A stretch of DNA of 64,000 bases, from NCBI GenBank assembly GCA_965153355.1, contig OZ231126.1:19096001-19160000 (forward strand), written 5' to 3'. Below are positions 45,576 through 57,944 of this stretch, piece after piece. Made by a program: the position numbers and the translations under genes. The stretch's first letter is position 1; every line of letters starts with the position of its first letter. The notes under the pieces were generated by a model. The model did no database searches and had not been told where the DNA came from. It saw only the letters and a list, made by a program, of their open reading frames with translations. The stretch comes from Flaccisagitta enflata. Lineage: Eukaryota; Chaetognatha; Sagittoidea; Aphragmophora.

Positions 45576-45834
45576 CAAATGGATGAAGCTGAAGTTCTGC
45601 AGAAAAAGTGATTGATCCTAAAATTTTATACTTAAAGTTTTTTTTCCAAGGGTAAGCGGTAGGGGGATGCCATACCCCATCGTCAACCCCTTAGGGTCTA
45701 TACATTATATCAGCAAAATATCAGTCCCCTCACTATACTGATGCGCAGGTTATGAGCTCCCCCGTATTTCCAAGTCTAGACGACATCTACTGTACAAATA
45801 TATACCTTCTATCCTCCCTCCCTCCCATCCCCCC

Positions 45835-45967
45835 GTCTTTTTCTTTTTCTTTTTCTTTTTCTCTTTCTTTTTCTCTTTCTTTTTCTTTTTCTTTTTCTCT
45901 TTCTTTTTCTCTTTTTCTCTTTCTTTTTCTCTTTTTCTCTTTCTCTCTCTTTCACTTTCTCTCTCTT

Positions 45968-46020
<53 letters not shown>

Positions 46021-46076
46021 TTCTTCTCTTTCTCTCTCTTCCTCTTTCTTTTCTTCTCTTTCTCTCTTTCTTTCTT

Positions 46077-46123
<47 letters not shown>

Positions 46124-46680
46124 CTTTCTTTCTTTTTCTTTCTCTCTTTCTCTTTCTCTCTCTTTCTCTCTTTCTTTCTCTCTCTTTTTCTTTCTCTCTC
46201 TCTCTTTTTCTCTTTCTCTTTCTTTCTCTTTCTTTCTCTCTTCTTCTCTTTTCTCTTTTCTTTCTCTTTCTTTCTCTTTCCTTCCTTCCTTCCTTCCTTC
46301 CCTCCTTCCTTTCTTCCTTTCTTCCTTTCTTTCTTCCTTCCTTTCTTCCTTTCTTCCTTTCTTCCTTCCTTTCTTCCTTCCTTTCTTCCTTCCTTTCTTC
46401 CTTCCTTTCTTACTTAATTTCTTCCTTTCTTTCTTTCTTCCTTTCTTTCTTCCTTTCTTCCTTCCTTTCTTCCTTCCTTTCTTTCTTCCTTTCTTTCTTC
46501 CTTTCTTTCTTCCTTTCTTTCTTTCTTCCTTTCTTTCTTCCTTTCTTCCTTCCTTTCTTCCTTCCCCTCTTCCTTCCGTTCTGCCTTTCTTCCTGCCTTC
46601 CTTTCATCCTGCCTTCCTTTCTTTCTTCCTTTCTTCCCTTCTCTGTCTTTCTTTCTCTTTCTTTCTTCCTTCCTTTCTCA
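45835..46680. repeat. Pyrimidine microsatellite (TTTTC, TTTC, CT, TTCC), ~850 bp
   Basis: Successive blocks of CTTTTT, CTCT, CTTT and TTCC/TTTCTTCC. The 221-residue Ser/Phe/Leu frame is an artefact. Confidence 0.95.
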
Positions 46681-46844
46681 CATCCAAGGCCGGGCGATAT
46701 ATTTCGGGTATTGTATGGGGTTGTATTATTTAGAATTACTGGGTTTACCCAATACCCGACACCCGATACTTTCGTACTAAATATCTGATATTTAATTCTA
46801 GAAACAACTAATTTTACCTTAAAATACCGCCCTCCAAAAAATTA

Positions 46845-46907
46845 AATAAGCTTAGGACAGACCAACCGACAGAGCAACATGTAGAGTCGCGTGCACGAAA
46901 CTAAAAA
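46845..46907 (+). mobile_element. HT type A 3' end
   Basis: GGACAGACCAACCGACAGAG, CAACATGTAGAG, then AGTCGCGTGCACGAAACT and AAAAA: a hairpin end with two mismatches. It lies 20 bp downstream of the next gene's donor site. Confidence 0.55.
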
Positions 46908-46926
46908 AAAATCCTAGAAAACTAAC

Positions 46927-47976
46927 CAGCGTCGGGTCCACCAGGGAGGCCCGGTCCCGCTCCGGCCAATGGATTGCGGAGAGGATTTCTCATTACTGCA
47001 ACGGCGGAACCGTCGGCTGCGCTTCTCCCGGGCCAAAACGGAGCCGCGCGATAAGAGGCGTAGGACTGCGGGAGATGAGAACTAGAAGTACCGGCACTAA
47101 CCGACCCATTTTCCTGTGCAGAAACAAAATAGTATGAGACGCTATAATATATATATTGTTCCACCTTTCATACAGTATGATTGTTTTCGTTTGTAACATT
47201 TTATGACAACATAATTCAAAAAGTAATCAAAATAATTCAATTCCAAAAAAAGTTTTTAAAAAAATATGAAAATACATTTTATAACTTATCAATCATAGAA
47301 TCTGCTTAGAAAAATCTGATTCTCTCAAAACTAAATTAACCAAAGAACCAACTTGACAAATTGGCAAATTGAAAAATTTAGCAAAATTTGACAGATGGAC
47401 TGTTTACCTTTAAATAGTTCTCATTTCTGAACCGTTTGAGCTACATATGCCAGATTGGACTCAATTGAAAGATGATTTTGGACTCAATTGAAAGATGATT
47501 TTATGTAGTTTTTAGCTCTTCTGTCTTCTTAAAAGTAAGCACTGATTTGATGTCTTGAATACATTTGGTAAACTATAAGCAGGAACTGTCGTTAAATTTT
47601 CAAAAAAGATCATTTCATTCATGTTTTTTTATGATACATGTTTCCAAAAAAATACTTTTCTTTTTAGTTGCGCACACGCAACTCTATAAGAGGCTTTTTC
47701 CGTCCGTTGGTCGGTCCGTTGGTCGGTCCTTCACGTATTATTCTAAATTTTCTAAATTGACAGTTAACTGTTCCCTATCGCTTCATTTTCAGAGGTCGCC
47801 AATACTTAATTCAACGACTAACCAAAAATGATGACTGTGGAAGTGGCGCGAGGCAAAAAGCCATATCGGCGGTGAACGTCTGCGGATTGGCAGCGACGTA
47901 CTTCCACTTTGGAAATCCACTCGGCGAGGGGAAATTCGACGATCGATAAATGGAATCTTTCGTCACCACGTAAAGA
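46927..47976 (-). CDS. Two internal exons of an unidentified gene
   Basis: Exon 47976-47823 (154 nt) has an acceptor TTATCTCATTTTAG and donor TTTTTG|GTTAGT. Exon 47113-46927 (187 nt) has an acceptor TTTGTTTCTGCACAG and donor GCTG|GTTAGT. They join in phase 0 across a 709-bp intron. The peptide (113 residues) starts LYVVTKDSIYRSSNFPSPSG and includes a Ser/Tyr/Pro-rich part (HLPQSYASYRAAPFWPG) and NPLRNPLAGAGPGLPGGPD. I do not recognise a domain. The composition resembles a disordered region of a regulatory protein. Upstream and downstream exons were not found. Confidence 0.55.
47664..47830 (-). mobile_element. HT element, type C (inverted)
   Basis: TTTTTAGTTGCGCACACGCA and ACTCTATAAGAGGC, then TTTTTCCGTCCGTTGG and (GGTCCGTT)n. 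This is the reverse of the HT 3' end. The other terminus is uncertain, lost close to the exon at 47823. Confidence 0.6.
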
Positions 47977-48009
47977 CTAAAATGAGATAATAATATGATA
48001 TATATATGC

Positions 48010-49258
<1,249 letters not shown>

Positions 49259-49785
49259 GTATATGGATATCAAATAGACAAAACTCGGGTCCATGACAAT
49301 TTTATGAAGACCTTAAGATAAGACATTTCCACGATAGGACAGTCACATTTCCCAGATTATCTGGGCCAGATAACTAGGTAGACTTCAATACTGCCTGTTG
49401 AGCTAGCATCAATCCGTCAATCATTTCCTCCCATTCCAATCATTTCCACCAAAGCCTCAATGATCAATCCGTCACCACTGGTGATTCGCCAGCACCAGCA
49501 CAATCATTTTTGCCCTCTTGGATAACATCTCCCTTCAGCCGGATGACAAGACCACGTAATCAGGTAACTATACCAATAAAGGCGGCTCTCGCCGTAGGAA
49601 AAAAATCGTAAGTGCGAGGTTTTGGAATTTCATGTGATTGTGTTTTGTCTGGTTGATTGCCTTTTTTTTCTCCGGGCATCTTTTTGGTTTGTTCCACTCT
49701 CTACATGTGTTTCTCTGTTTGTTCTTTTTTTGCCAGTCTCTTTCTCTCTTTCTCTTTCCCATTCTCTTTTTCTCTCGGGGTTACA
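49259..49785. other. Spacer, no gene seen
   Basis: A CAATCATTTCC motif repeats near 49420-49445. Otherwise nothing was recognised. Confidence 0.4.
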
Positions 49786-49966
49786 ATATTGTTGCGGACA
49801 GGTGGACAGAGGCATCCAACCCCCATCCACAAGCCAAACAGAACCCCCACACACAAGCATCTAGACCGCTTGTTTTTCCACTTTTTAACTTGGACGGACA
49901 GATGGACCAACAGACCAATGGATGGACTGACAGACAAAGCCTCTCATAGCGTCCAGAGCTGAAATG
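49786..49966 (+). mobile_element. HT element, type C (decayed 3' end)
   Basis: ACAATATTGTTGCGGACAGG, TGGACAGAGGCATCCAACCC, then GGAC/GACA repeats and GACAAAGCCTCTCATAG. The 3' hairpin is eroded. Confidence 0.6.
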
Positions 49967-50248
49967 AGAGAGAGACTGTGCTGCTAGGATGCACAATCAT
50001 CACCTAGGACATTTCAAAGTTCAAATAGACTTCAACTAGGTCGATTCCTCATTTTTGGGAAAAATGCAAAAAATGCGAAAAAATATAAAATGATTCAAAA
50101 AATCCTAGCTCCAAAACTATCGATCACACAGAATTCTGCTTGGCGTCATCTGAAAGTGGAGAATTAGATCTTTCTTAGCTATTAATTTCATGCGTAGTAC
50201 CATTTGGCCCCAAAAGCTTACCAACTTTCCCAAACGCTTCATGAGAAA

Positions 50249-50839
50249 TAGTCGCAAAAGCGTTAGATGGTCAGCGGTACCCGTTGCCCCTATGTGAGTG
50301 TATGTGTGGGAGAGGCGATTAGAGGGGCAGCGGCCCCGAAGGGGCCGATGACCTATGCTGTTTTTATTTGAGCCTCAAGGCTGGGATTAGGGCCTGGAGG
50401 CTGGAATTTAGGCCTCCGGACTGGGATTTGAGCCTCGAGGCTGGGATTTGAGCTTCAAGGCTGGGATTTGAGCTTCAAGGCTGGGATTTGAGCCTCGAGG
50501 CTAGGTTTTGGGCCTCGAGGCTGGGATTTGAGCCTCGAGACTGGGATTGGAGCCTCGAGGCTGGGAATTGAGCCTCGAGGCTGAGATTTGAGCCTTGAGG
50601 CTGGGAATTGAGCTTCAAGGCTGGGATTTGAGCCTCGAGGCTGGGATTTGAGCCTTGAGGCTGGGTTTTGAGCCTTGAGGCTGGGTTTTGAGCCTCGAGG
50701 CTGGGATTTGAGCCTCGAGGCTAGAATTTGGGCCGGGCGGGGGGACGGAGAAGGAGAAGAAGGAGGAGAAGGAGGAGAAGGAGAAAGTTTCCCATATGTG
50801 TGAAAGCATAGGTCATCGGCCCCTTCGGGGCCGCTGCCC
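50249..50839 (+). mobile_element. X element copy 5, boundaries fixed by an empty site
   Basis: TAGTCGCAAAAGCGTTAGAT, GGTCAGCGGTACCCGTTGCC, GC block GCGGCCCCGAAGGGGCCGAT, about 17 units like GGGATTTGAGCCTCGAGGCT, (GGAGAA)n, inverted block ATCGGCCCCTTCGGGGCCGC, end TGCCC. The uninserted copy of the target at 48411-48432 shows exactly what was added: five A's in the empty site become three A's before and four after the element. Confidence 0.9.
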
Positions 50840-51440
50840 AAAAGGGAAATCCAAAAAACTCTGCAGGACTCAAAAAGACCGAAGGGACTTCGTCTCTTCG
50901 ACTTTGTTCTTAATTTCTTCAATGTATATAGTATTTAAAATGTATAAAAATACCTCATTATTACAATTGTATCTCAAACTTGATTATTATCATGGTTTTT
51001 TTTTATATAATGCAATGCCTGATTTCATAAGCAAACTTAAAAAAAGAAGTAATTTTTACAGATAAAAAACCTATATTTCTTTAAAAAATTGAGTAAAACT
51101 TATATTTTAGATAACAAAACTTAAAAAATGTTCTTTTGAAAATAGCCAAAATTAAATCTCAGCGTGGGCATTCTCTTATTTGATTTTTAAAATTTTGGCA
51201 AATCTCAGTCTCATGTCTCTTAAAAACTGGTCTCCTATAAAAAAAAAGTGTACTTTATTGGTGTGTAAGATTTAATAGTGGGAACGCTATAGCGATGCTT
51301 CACTGTATGCTACACTTTTGCAAAGTACTCGTGACATTTACAGTGTCATTTACACCCCTGCTGCCATGTTAATATTCCCATCGATTGAGCATTTCCTTTT
51401 TTTTTCTTTCTTCATGCCCATCTTTCATGTAATATGGAAG

Positions 51441-53769
51441 GTCTCACTACGTAGTCTGAAAATAATCGAGGAAGTCGATGATATCATTCATCAGCGTGGT
51501 AAGAATTATTCACGTTTGTAGTTAACACATTTTCTGTAATTGATTGTCGTAGAATACACTCAACTATTGTTGACAACTATTTCAATAAATAATGGTATGT
51601 AATATCTATCTTTAGACACGCATTTTTAGGTGCGACAAAGCACCTCTATAACTGGCTGTGTCCGTTGGTCTGTCTGTCGGTCGGTTGGTCTGTAACGCAT
51701 TCGTTCGACGATCCACACCGTCGCACCTATTGGCCTACTTGGCCTTGTTTTTAAATATTTTTCATTTTAAACTATCAAAATAGGTGAATACAATTCTCCC
51801 GGCACTGACAAAATCAGCGCATTCGCAAAACCCAAGTCTCAAAAAGCAAAAAATAAAAACGGGTAAAAGGATAGTGATCGACTTCATTATTTTTTTTCTT
51901 CTATAGAATATTATTTCTGAAGCATTCATAAAAGATAGAGATACAGTAGATCTTGTCTAGACTTTAGAGAATGGTGGAAAGGAAGAAAGGTGGAAAGGAA
52001 GAAAGAATTGGAAAGGAAGAAAGGTGGAAAGAAGAAAAGGTGGAAAGGAAGAAAGGTGGAAAGGAAGAAAGGTGGAAAGGAAGAAAGTTGGAAAGGAAGA
52101 AAGGTGGGAAAAAGGAAAGAAAGGTGGAAAGGAAGAAAGGTGGAAAGGAAGAAAGGTGGAAAGGAAGAAAGGTGGAAAGGAAGAAAGGTGGAAAGGAAGA
52201 AAGGTGGAAAGGAAGAAAGGTGGAAAGGAAGAAAGGTGGAAAGGAAGAAAGGTGGAAAGGAAGAAAGTTGGAAAGGAAGAAAGTTGGAAAGGAAGAAAGG
52301 TGGAAAGGAAGAAAGGGGGAAAGGAAGAAAGGTGGAAAGGAAGAAAGGTGGAAAGGAAGAAAGGTGGAAAGGAAGAAAGGTGGGGAAGGAAGAAGGTGAA
52401 GAAAGGGTGGAAAGGAAGAAAAGGTGAAGGAAGAAAGGTGGAAAGGAAGAAAGGTGGAAAGGAAGAAAGGTGGAAAGGAAGAAAGGTGGAAAGGAAGAAA
52501 GGTGGAAAGGAAGAAAGGTGGAAAGGAAGAAAGGTGGAAAGGAAGAAAGGTGGAAAGGAAGAAAGGTGGAAAGGAAGAAAGGTGGAAAGGAAGAAAGGTG
52601 GAAAGGAAGAAAGGTGGAAAGGAAGAAAGGTGAAGAAAGGTGGAAAGGAAGAAAGGTGGAGAGGAAGAAAGGTGGAAAGGAAGAAAGGTGGAAAGGAAGA
52701 AAGGTGGAAAGGAAGAAAGGTGGAAAGGAAGAAAGGTGGAAAGGAAGAAAGGTGGAAAGGAAGAAAGGTGGAAAGGAAGAAAGGTGGAAAGGAAGAAAGG
52801 TGGAAAGGAAGAAAGGTGGAAAGGAAGAAAGGTGGAAAGGAAGAAAGGTGGAAAGGAAGAAAGGTGGAAAGGAAGAAAGGTGGAAAGGAAGAAAGGTGGA
52901 AAGGAAGAAAGGTGGAAAGGAAGAAAGGTGGAAAGGAAGAAAGGTGGAAAGGAAGAAAGGTGGAAAGGAAGAAAGGTGGAAAGGAAGAAAGGTGGAAAGG
53001 AAGAAAGGTGGAAAGGAAGAAAGGTGGAAAGGAAGAAAGGTGGAAAGGAAGAAAGGTGGGGGATGGGAGAGAGGGAGGATAGAAGGAATATGTTTGTATG
53101 TAGTTGTGTGTACTGTAATTGTAAACCGGAGCACGCAACTGTTTGCCGGTTGGGCTTTTCTTCGTCATATCAGGAAAATCGGCCCTTAATGGGAGTACTT
53201 TCTTAAAGAGTCTTAAACTGAAGTTGAGTTCATTCCACGTTTTATTGGTTGAGCGTTTGCTTGGTTTTGCGATTTAGAATGACGAGTCGAAGTACAAGGC
53301 CAACACCTATAGGTCGCGTGCTTGACGTAAGTAACTGAATGGACTGAACTCTTTAAATAGTCATTCAATGAATGACATAAGTCGATTAAGACTATCTGAA
53401 GGACTAGGAATGATTCATTTTGTTTAAAGATGATTTCAAAAGACTTACGACTTACAATGGCTTACGACGACTTACAATGATTAGAAATTACTTGAAATGG
53501 CTTAATACGCAAATTGATTCAGACCGACCGACGAACCGAGGTACAGAGCGGGTCAGAGCGGGTCAGAGCGACTTAGAATAAAACAATTTAGGTTCTTATG
53601 TAAAATTGTTATGAATTGCTTCAGTATGACCCATTGGAAGACCTTCCGCTTTGAAACTAAATGTATCGATTTTTCGGTTCCAGGTCATCGTGCTGCTCGT
53701 AATAACCGCGGTGGACCAGACGGCAACGACGAAGAGATTCTCATCAACTGGGAAATTTTGGAGGGTTAA
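51441..53769 (+). CDS. Two 3'-terminal exons of an unidentified gene
   Basis: Exon 51441-51498 (58 nt, donor CGTG|GTAAGA) joins in phase 1 to exon 53684-53769 (acceptor TCGATTTTTCGGTTCCAG), which ends in TAA. The peptide reads VSLRSLKIIEEVDDIIHQRG followed by HRAARNNRGGPDGNDEEILI and NWEILEG. It ends hydrophilic and acidic; no family is recognised. The first exon may extend upstream, because the frame is open to 51318 (LIFPSIEHFLFFSFFMPIFH), which would add a hydrophobic segment. The 2.2-kb intron contains an HT type B element and a 1.1-kb minisatellite. Confidence 0.5.
51627..51749 (-). mobile_element. HT element, type B, compact copy
   Basis: TAGGTGCGACAAAGCACCTC, TATAACTGGCTGTGTCCG, (GGTC)n, CCACACCGTCGCACCTATTG, GCCTACTTGGCCTTGTT. 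Same ends as the 17613 copy, only 123 bp long. Confidence 0.8.
51970..53060. repeat. 16-bp minisatellite (GGTGGAAAGGAAGAAA), ~68 copies
   Basis: A strikingly homogeneous purine-only array of nearly 1.1 kb, lying in an intron. Because 16 is not a multiple of three but few stops arise, frames of 350-400 codons appear on both strands. None is a gene. Confidence 0.98.
53298..53580 (+). mobile_element. HT element, type A (decayed)
   Basis: 5' terminus AAGGCCAACACCTATAGGTC and GCGTGCTTGACG, a body of GACTTACAATGG-like units, then CAGACCGACCGACGAACCGA and a degraded 3' end (GAGCGGGTCAGAGCG). Confidence 0.65.
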
Positions 53770-54382
53770 CACTTTTTACGTGAAGGCAATTTGTCAAGTC
53801 GGTTCCGAGTCTAGTCAATCGTAACCCATATGTAGTGCGTCGCTCCGATTCCTGCCTGTTAAACTTTTTCTTTCCGGTTCCCTTTTTTGAAGGAACACGA
53901 ATTCGATCGTTTAGCACGTTTCCTAATATATGTATATTTTTTGGCTTTCTGTCCTCTGTCGATACAAGTTTATCCCATTGCTCTACTGTAAAACCATCAT
54001 CCAACAATCCGTGAAGTGATTTTTTTGTGTTACCATAACGCCTTTCTATTTGACTATTTCATAATGGATTTTCTGTTATCAATTATTTTGAGTTCAGGGG
54101 AACATGATCAATTGGTAGTTAGCGTTGCTCATTGCACTTTAAGGAGTCAATTATGTTTCATTAGTATTCCGCGCAGCTATTTAGGTTATACGGAGCAGAT
54201 TGGGCCTTCATATAGTCCATGATAAACTTCTCATTCCGCGAATCTAAATCTATGAATATGTAGATCTTGCTCACTGTCAATGTGGTTGCATAGGTAATTG
54301 GTAGTTACGCATGTTGTTTTGTTCCTCTGTCGAAGAACGATTCTCTTTTGCAGTAGATAGCCCTTCGCACAAGCTGGCAAAG

Positions 54383-56574
54383 ATGACGAAGGAAGCAGAA
54401 CCCTCCAAACCCCGCGGCATATCCTTTAAAGAATTGATTCAAAGGGCCATGAAAGAGCTTCCCGCCGATAGAAAGGGAATCACGAGGCAATCAATCGCGA
54501 AGTTCGTTTCAGTACAGGTAAGGTGACAAGGAATTCTTATGATCTTATGACTCAATTACGTCGAATATCATGGCTGTCTTTTTAAAGATTCGAGGTGTTG
54601 GTCTGCTACAACTAGGGATGTGGAAGCGGTCGATTTTTATGCCGCTTCCACCGCTTCCGCTTCCGCTTCCATTTTGTAGTTCAAATACTAGTAGCTATCC
54701 CATCCTCCAAATTGGAAGCGGTCAATCGCTTCCACATCCCTAGCTACAACGGAGGTGTGTGTATAGGTTGAGTAGTCAAATTTTTGGTATGTACCTATCG
54801 TATCGACCGGCTGCTTGTCGGAATGATTAACCCACTAACACTATTAAAGTAAAGAGCTACCTTTGTTAGCGTCCGTATGAATTGCTCTTTTGTTTGAATC
54901 CTGCATGATCATGAAGCTTTATGTTAAGTTCAAGTTGACCGTGCGAAATTGAATGACGGAATTGAATGACGAGGGGAAAAACTTACCGACAGAAAAAAGA
55001 ACGTTGGATGGAAAAAGGGGAAAAAGTGTAGTGATCGGTCAGGTTGGCAGCTCTAGGCTGATTGTGAGAATAGAGGAAACAAGGCCAAGTAGGCCAATAA
55101 GGTGCGACGTGTGGATCGTCGAACGAATGCGTTACCCGACCGACCGACCAACAGATCGACCAACCGACGGACACAGCCAGTTATATAGGCGCTTTGTCGC
55201 ACCTAAAAAGAAGATCTTGCATTTTCATTCTAGATTTGATCGTGTGCAGGTTAAGACTACATTTTGCATGACCTCGATGTGCCACATACATCATTACAGA
55301 GGCAATGAAAATACAATGAGAGGAGCAGCCAAAATCTCTAGCAACCCCCCCTGCAGCTGAAACGATTAATTTCAAGTTAACTTTTAAGGTAGCAGCTGAT
55401 AACTTGTCCCAGTAGAATTCCCGCCATCGGGGCGATTTTTTCATTTCAACTTAGTTTTCAAGAAACAGCTTTTTAAAGGGTCAAAATCAACCATTTTTGC
55501 AAGTGTTGAATTTTGCCCTATTATGGCTATTATCTCAGATATTATGAAGAAATTGAAAAATCGCCTTGATGGCGGGAATTGAATTGAAATATACTAGCAT
55601 CTACCATTTCACTCACCCCTATTTTATTCACAGTAAAAACTGCAGGGGGGGGGTTGCTAGAGATTTTACGGCTCCTCGCATTGTATTTTCATTGCAACTG
55701 TTCATGTAATATCCACAATTCCACATTAAAAGGATGACCGAAACGATGAACTGGCGCCGGCGCGCGAAAGGAGTCTCACCAACGCCGCCCTCAAGAAGCT
55801 CGTCTTTACCCAGGAGCTGATCGAAGTCTCCTCAGGACGGTAAGATCAGAGATATATTTGACCGCAGGAGGGCTGGGGGGGGGGGGGGGAAGGGAGACAC
55901 ACGAAGGCAAAAATCTTACTCATATCCGTCTGTGACTATATTGTAGACCCATTTTCTACCGGTAAAATGGAGGTAGGATACATTTGGGCAGCTCATTTGA
56001 TTCCTCTTTTCATGCTCAATCGATTGATACCCATAATGACCGTGAAATCTGAATTCTTGGCTCCCGCCTCGCGCTCCAAAGTGCCACGTGCGTCAATTGG
56101 CGCCAGATCTCGAAAAAACGCGATTTTCCTCAATCAAAGAAGCGAGTTGCACATTTACTTCACATGAAATTTGTGTCATGCAGCAGAAAAAAATGATTTT
56201 GGAGGAAGAAAATGTCTGCCCGCATATTCATGAGCAGATTTGGGTGAAAAAATGTGCTTTTTTCGAACCGGAAGTGGGTAAACGTGTTATTTGTGATGTA
56301 AAATTCGCCTATCGCAAAAATCTGTGACATGATCACCGTAAGATTCCTATTTCAGTTTGTCCAATGGTCTTCCAAAGTATTGCCGTTTCTTAGTTGCAAT
56401 TCTGCGCAATCAGGTCTTATTTCCTCTATTCTTTCTGCAGGATCATTTCAGCAGGAGCAGTGCGGCAAAGACCTCAAAAATATGGTAAAACTAACGGCCG
56501 GACAAAGCCGGTTGTAGTCGTATGCACGCGACTATAAAGAAACATTGTCGACATTGAGAAAGCTCTATCATTTG

Positions 56575-56658
<84 letters not shown>

Positions 56659-57872
56659 CAACAAAGCTTATGAAGAAACAAGATGAGGTAAAATTCGTTT
56701 GAGGTTTTTGGCGCAGTAAGTTTCAGGCGTTTCAGGCATTAAGGAGGAGGTTCAAGGCCGTATGCATGGCAGCATTTATCGCAGACGGGTGGACATTAGC
56801 GGATAACCTTGAAAAAACAATTGATAGATGGACGGATGGATGGATGGACAAACTGAAAAGTGGCAGTCGCGCGTGCGACCGCGTGTCCGCGACTAAAAAG
56901 CCGAGAAGGTCAGGGTTCGTCAGTAACAGCAATACGAGAGAGAAGCAGGCGTGCATGCTGTTCTGTATTTCCCTCCCCCCCCCCCGGCAGAGAGGGAATA
57001 AGATCAGAGGATTTGAAAATAGGGAAGGTAATCAACGGAAGAAAGAAAATACGAAATAAAATTTTTTTTTATACTTTTGGCAGTAAAGATGACATTTGAT
57101 TGCAATCACACAAAGTTATATATGAATAAACCAAAAAAAAAAAAATAACTACATTATTACTACATGAGTGCATGGGGGATTTTTAGTCGCGGACACCTTG
57201 TTGTGCCAATTGGTACATCGGTACGTGCTAAATATTTTTGAATTTTGAGCGGGGTCATCTGACCAAAGGAAGGGGAATTTTTCAACGTGGTGTTTGAGCA
57301 AGAAACCTGTTTTGAGTTCTTTACTACTTCCATTGATCGGGCCGGCATTTCTTCTTTCAACATCGGAATTTCGTATTTAGGCGTTGATTTCATTCCTTCA
57401 CTCCCATCAATAGGGGGAGGTGGGTCACACACTTTATCATGCCCTTGTATTGTTTTCAGCAAAATTTCTGCTTCATCCAAAACTAGATACGCTATAGCTT
57501 CCTTATCAGAATTGCCAACATTTTCCTCATATTCTTCAAAAAAAGTGGTAGACCCAATTTCCAAATTCCCAATTCCCAATTAACCCCAATTCCTATTTCC
57601 CCCTTGATTCTTTGTAATAATCAATTCTTTCCCTGATTGTACTTTGTGGCTGTTTTATCGAGCCCCTTAAACATTTCTTTGATTCCTGTGTTAGCCACCC
57701 TATCAATTTTGAGTCTTCCACTGTGAACAGGCGACCCTGACTCTCATAGCGACATCATCATTATCATCATCGTTTTCATGATGTTTCATCCACACTGATT
57801 TTCTTTTAAGAACATTTCCGCGCATTTTGGTGCCAAAAAGCGTCATCAAATTCATCATCAATACGCTCATGT

Positions 57873-57944
<72 letters not shown>

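Larger units (their letters stand above)
42449..45793. mobile_element. TIR element split by a later insertion
   Basis: GTAGATGTCGTCT at 42449 and ACTTGGAAATACGGGGG at 45301 together reconstitute the TIR seen intact and inverted at 45757-45793 and in the element at 27150-27700. TA follows the right end. A second element (42464-45295) separates the two halves of the left TIR. Confidence 0.6.

Noticed and set aside
51926-53168. Minus-strand frames of about 400 codons (FLPFHLSSFPPF repeats) and plus-strand KKGGKEERWKGR frames
   Set aside because: They are translations of a 16-bp minisatellite, and several frames are open at once. No codon bias or splice signals.
56444-56484. Candidate extra exon in the H1-like gene (good acceptor TTCTTTCTGCAG, donor ATATG|GTAAAA)
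   Set aside because: At about 44 nt it would shift the frame of the following Lys-rich exon. The direct join 55839/59495 restores the conserved SSGRYKINKE.
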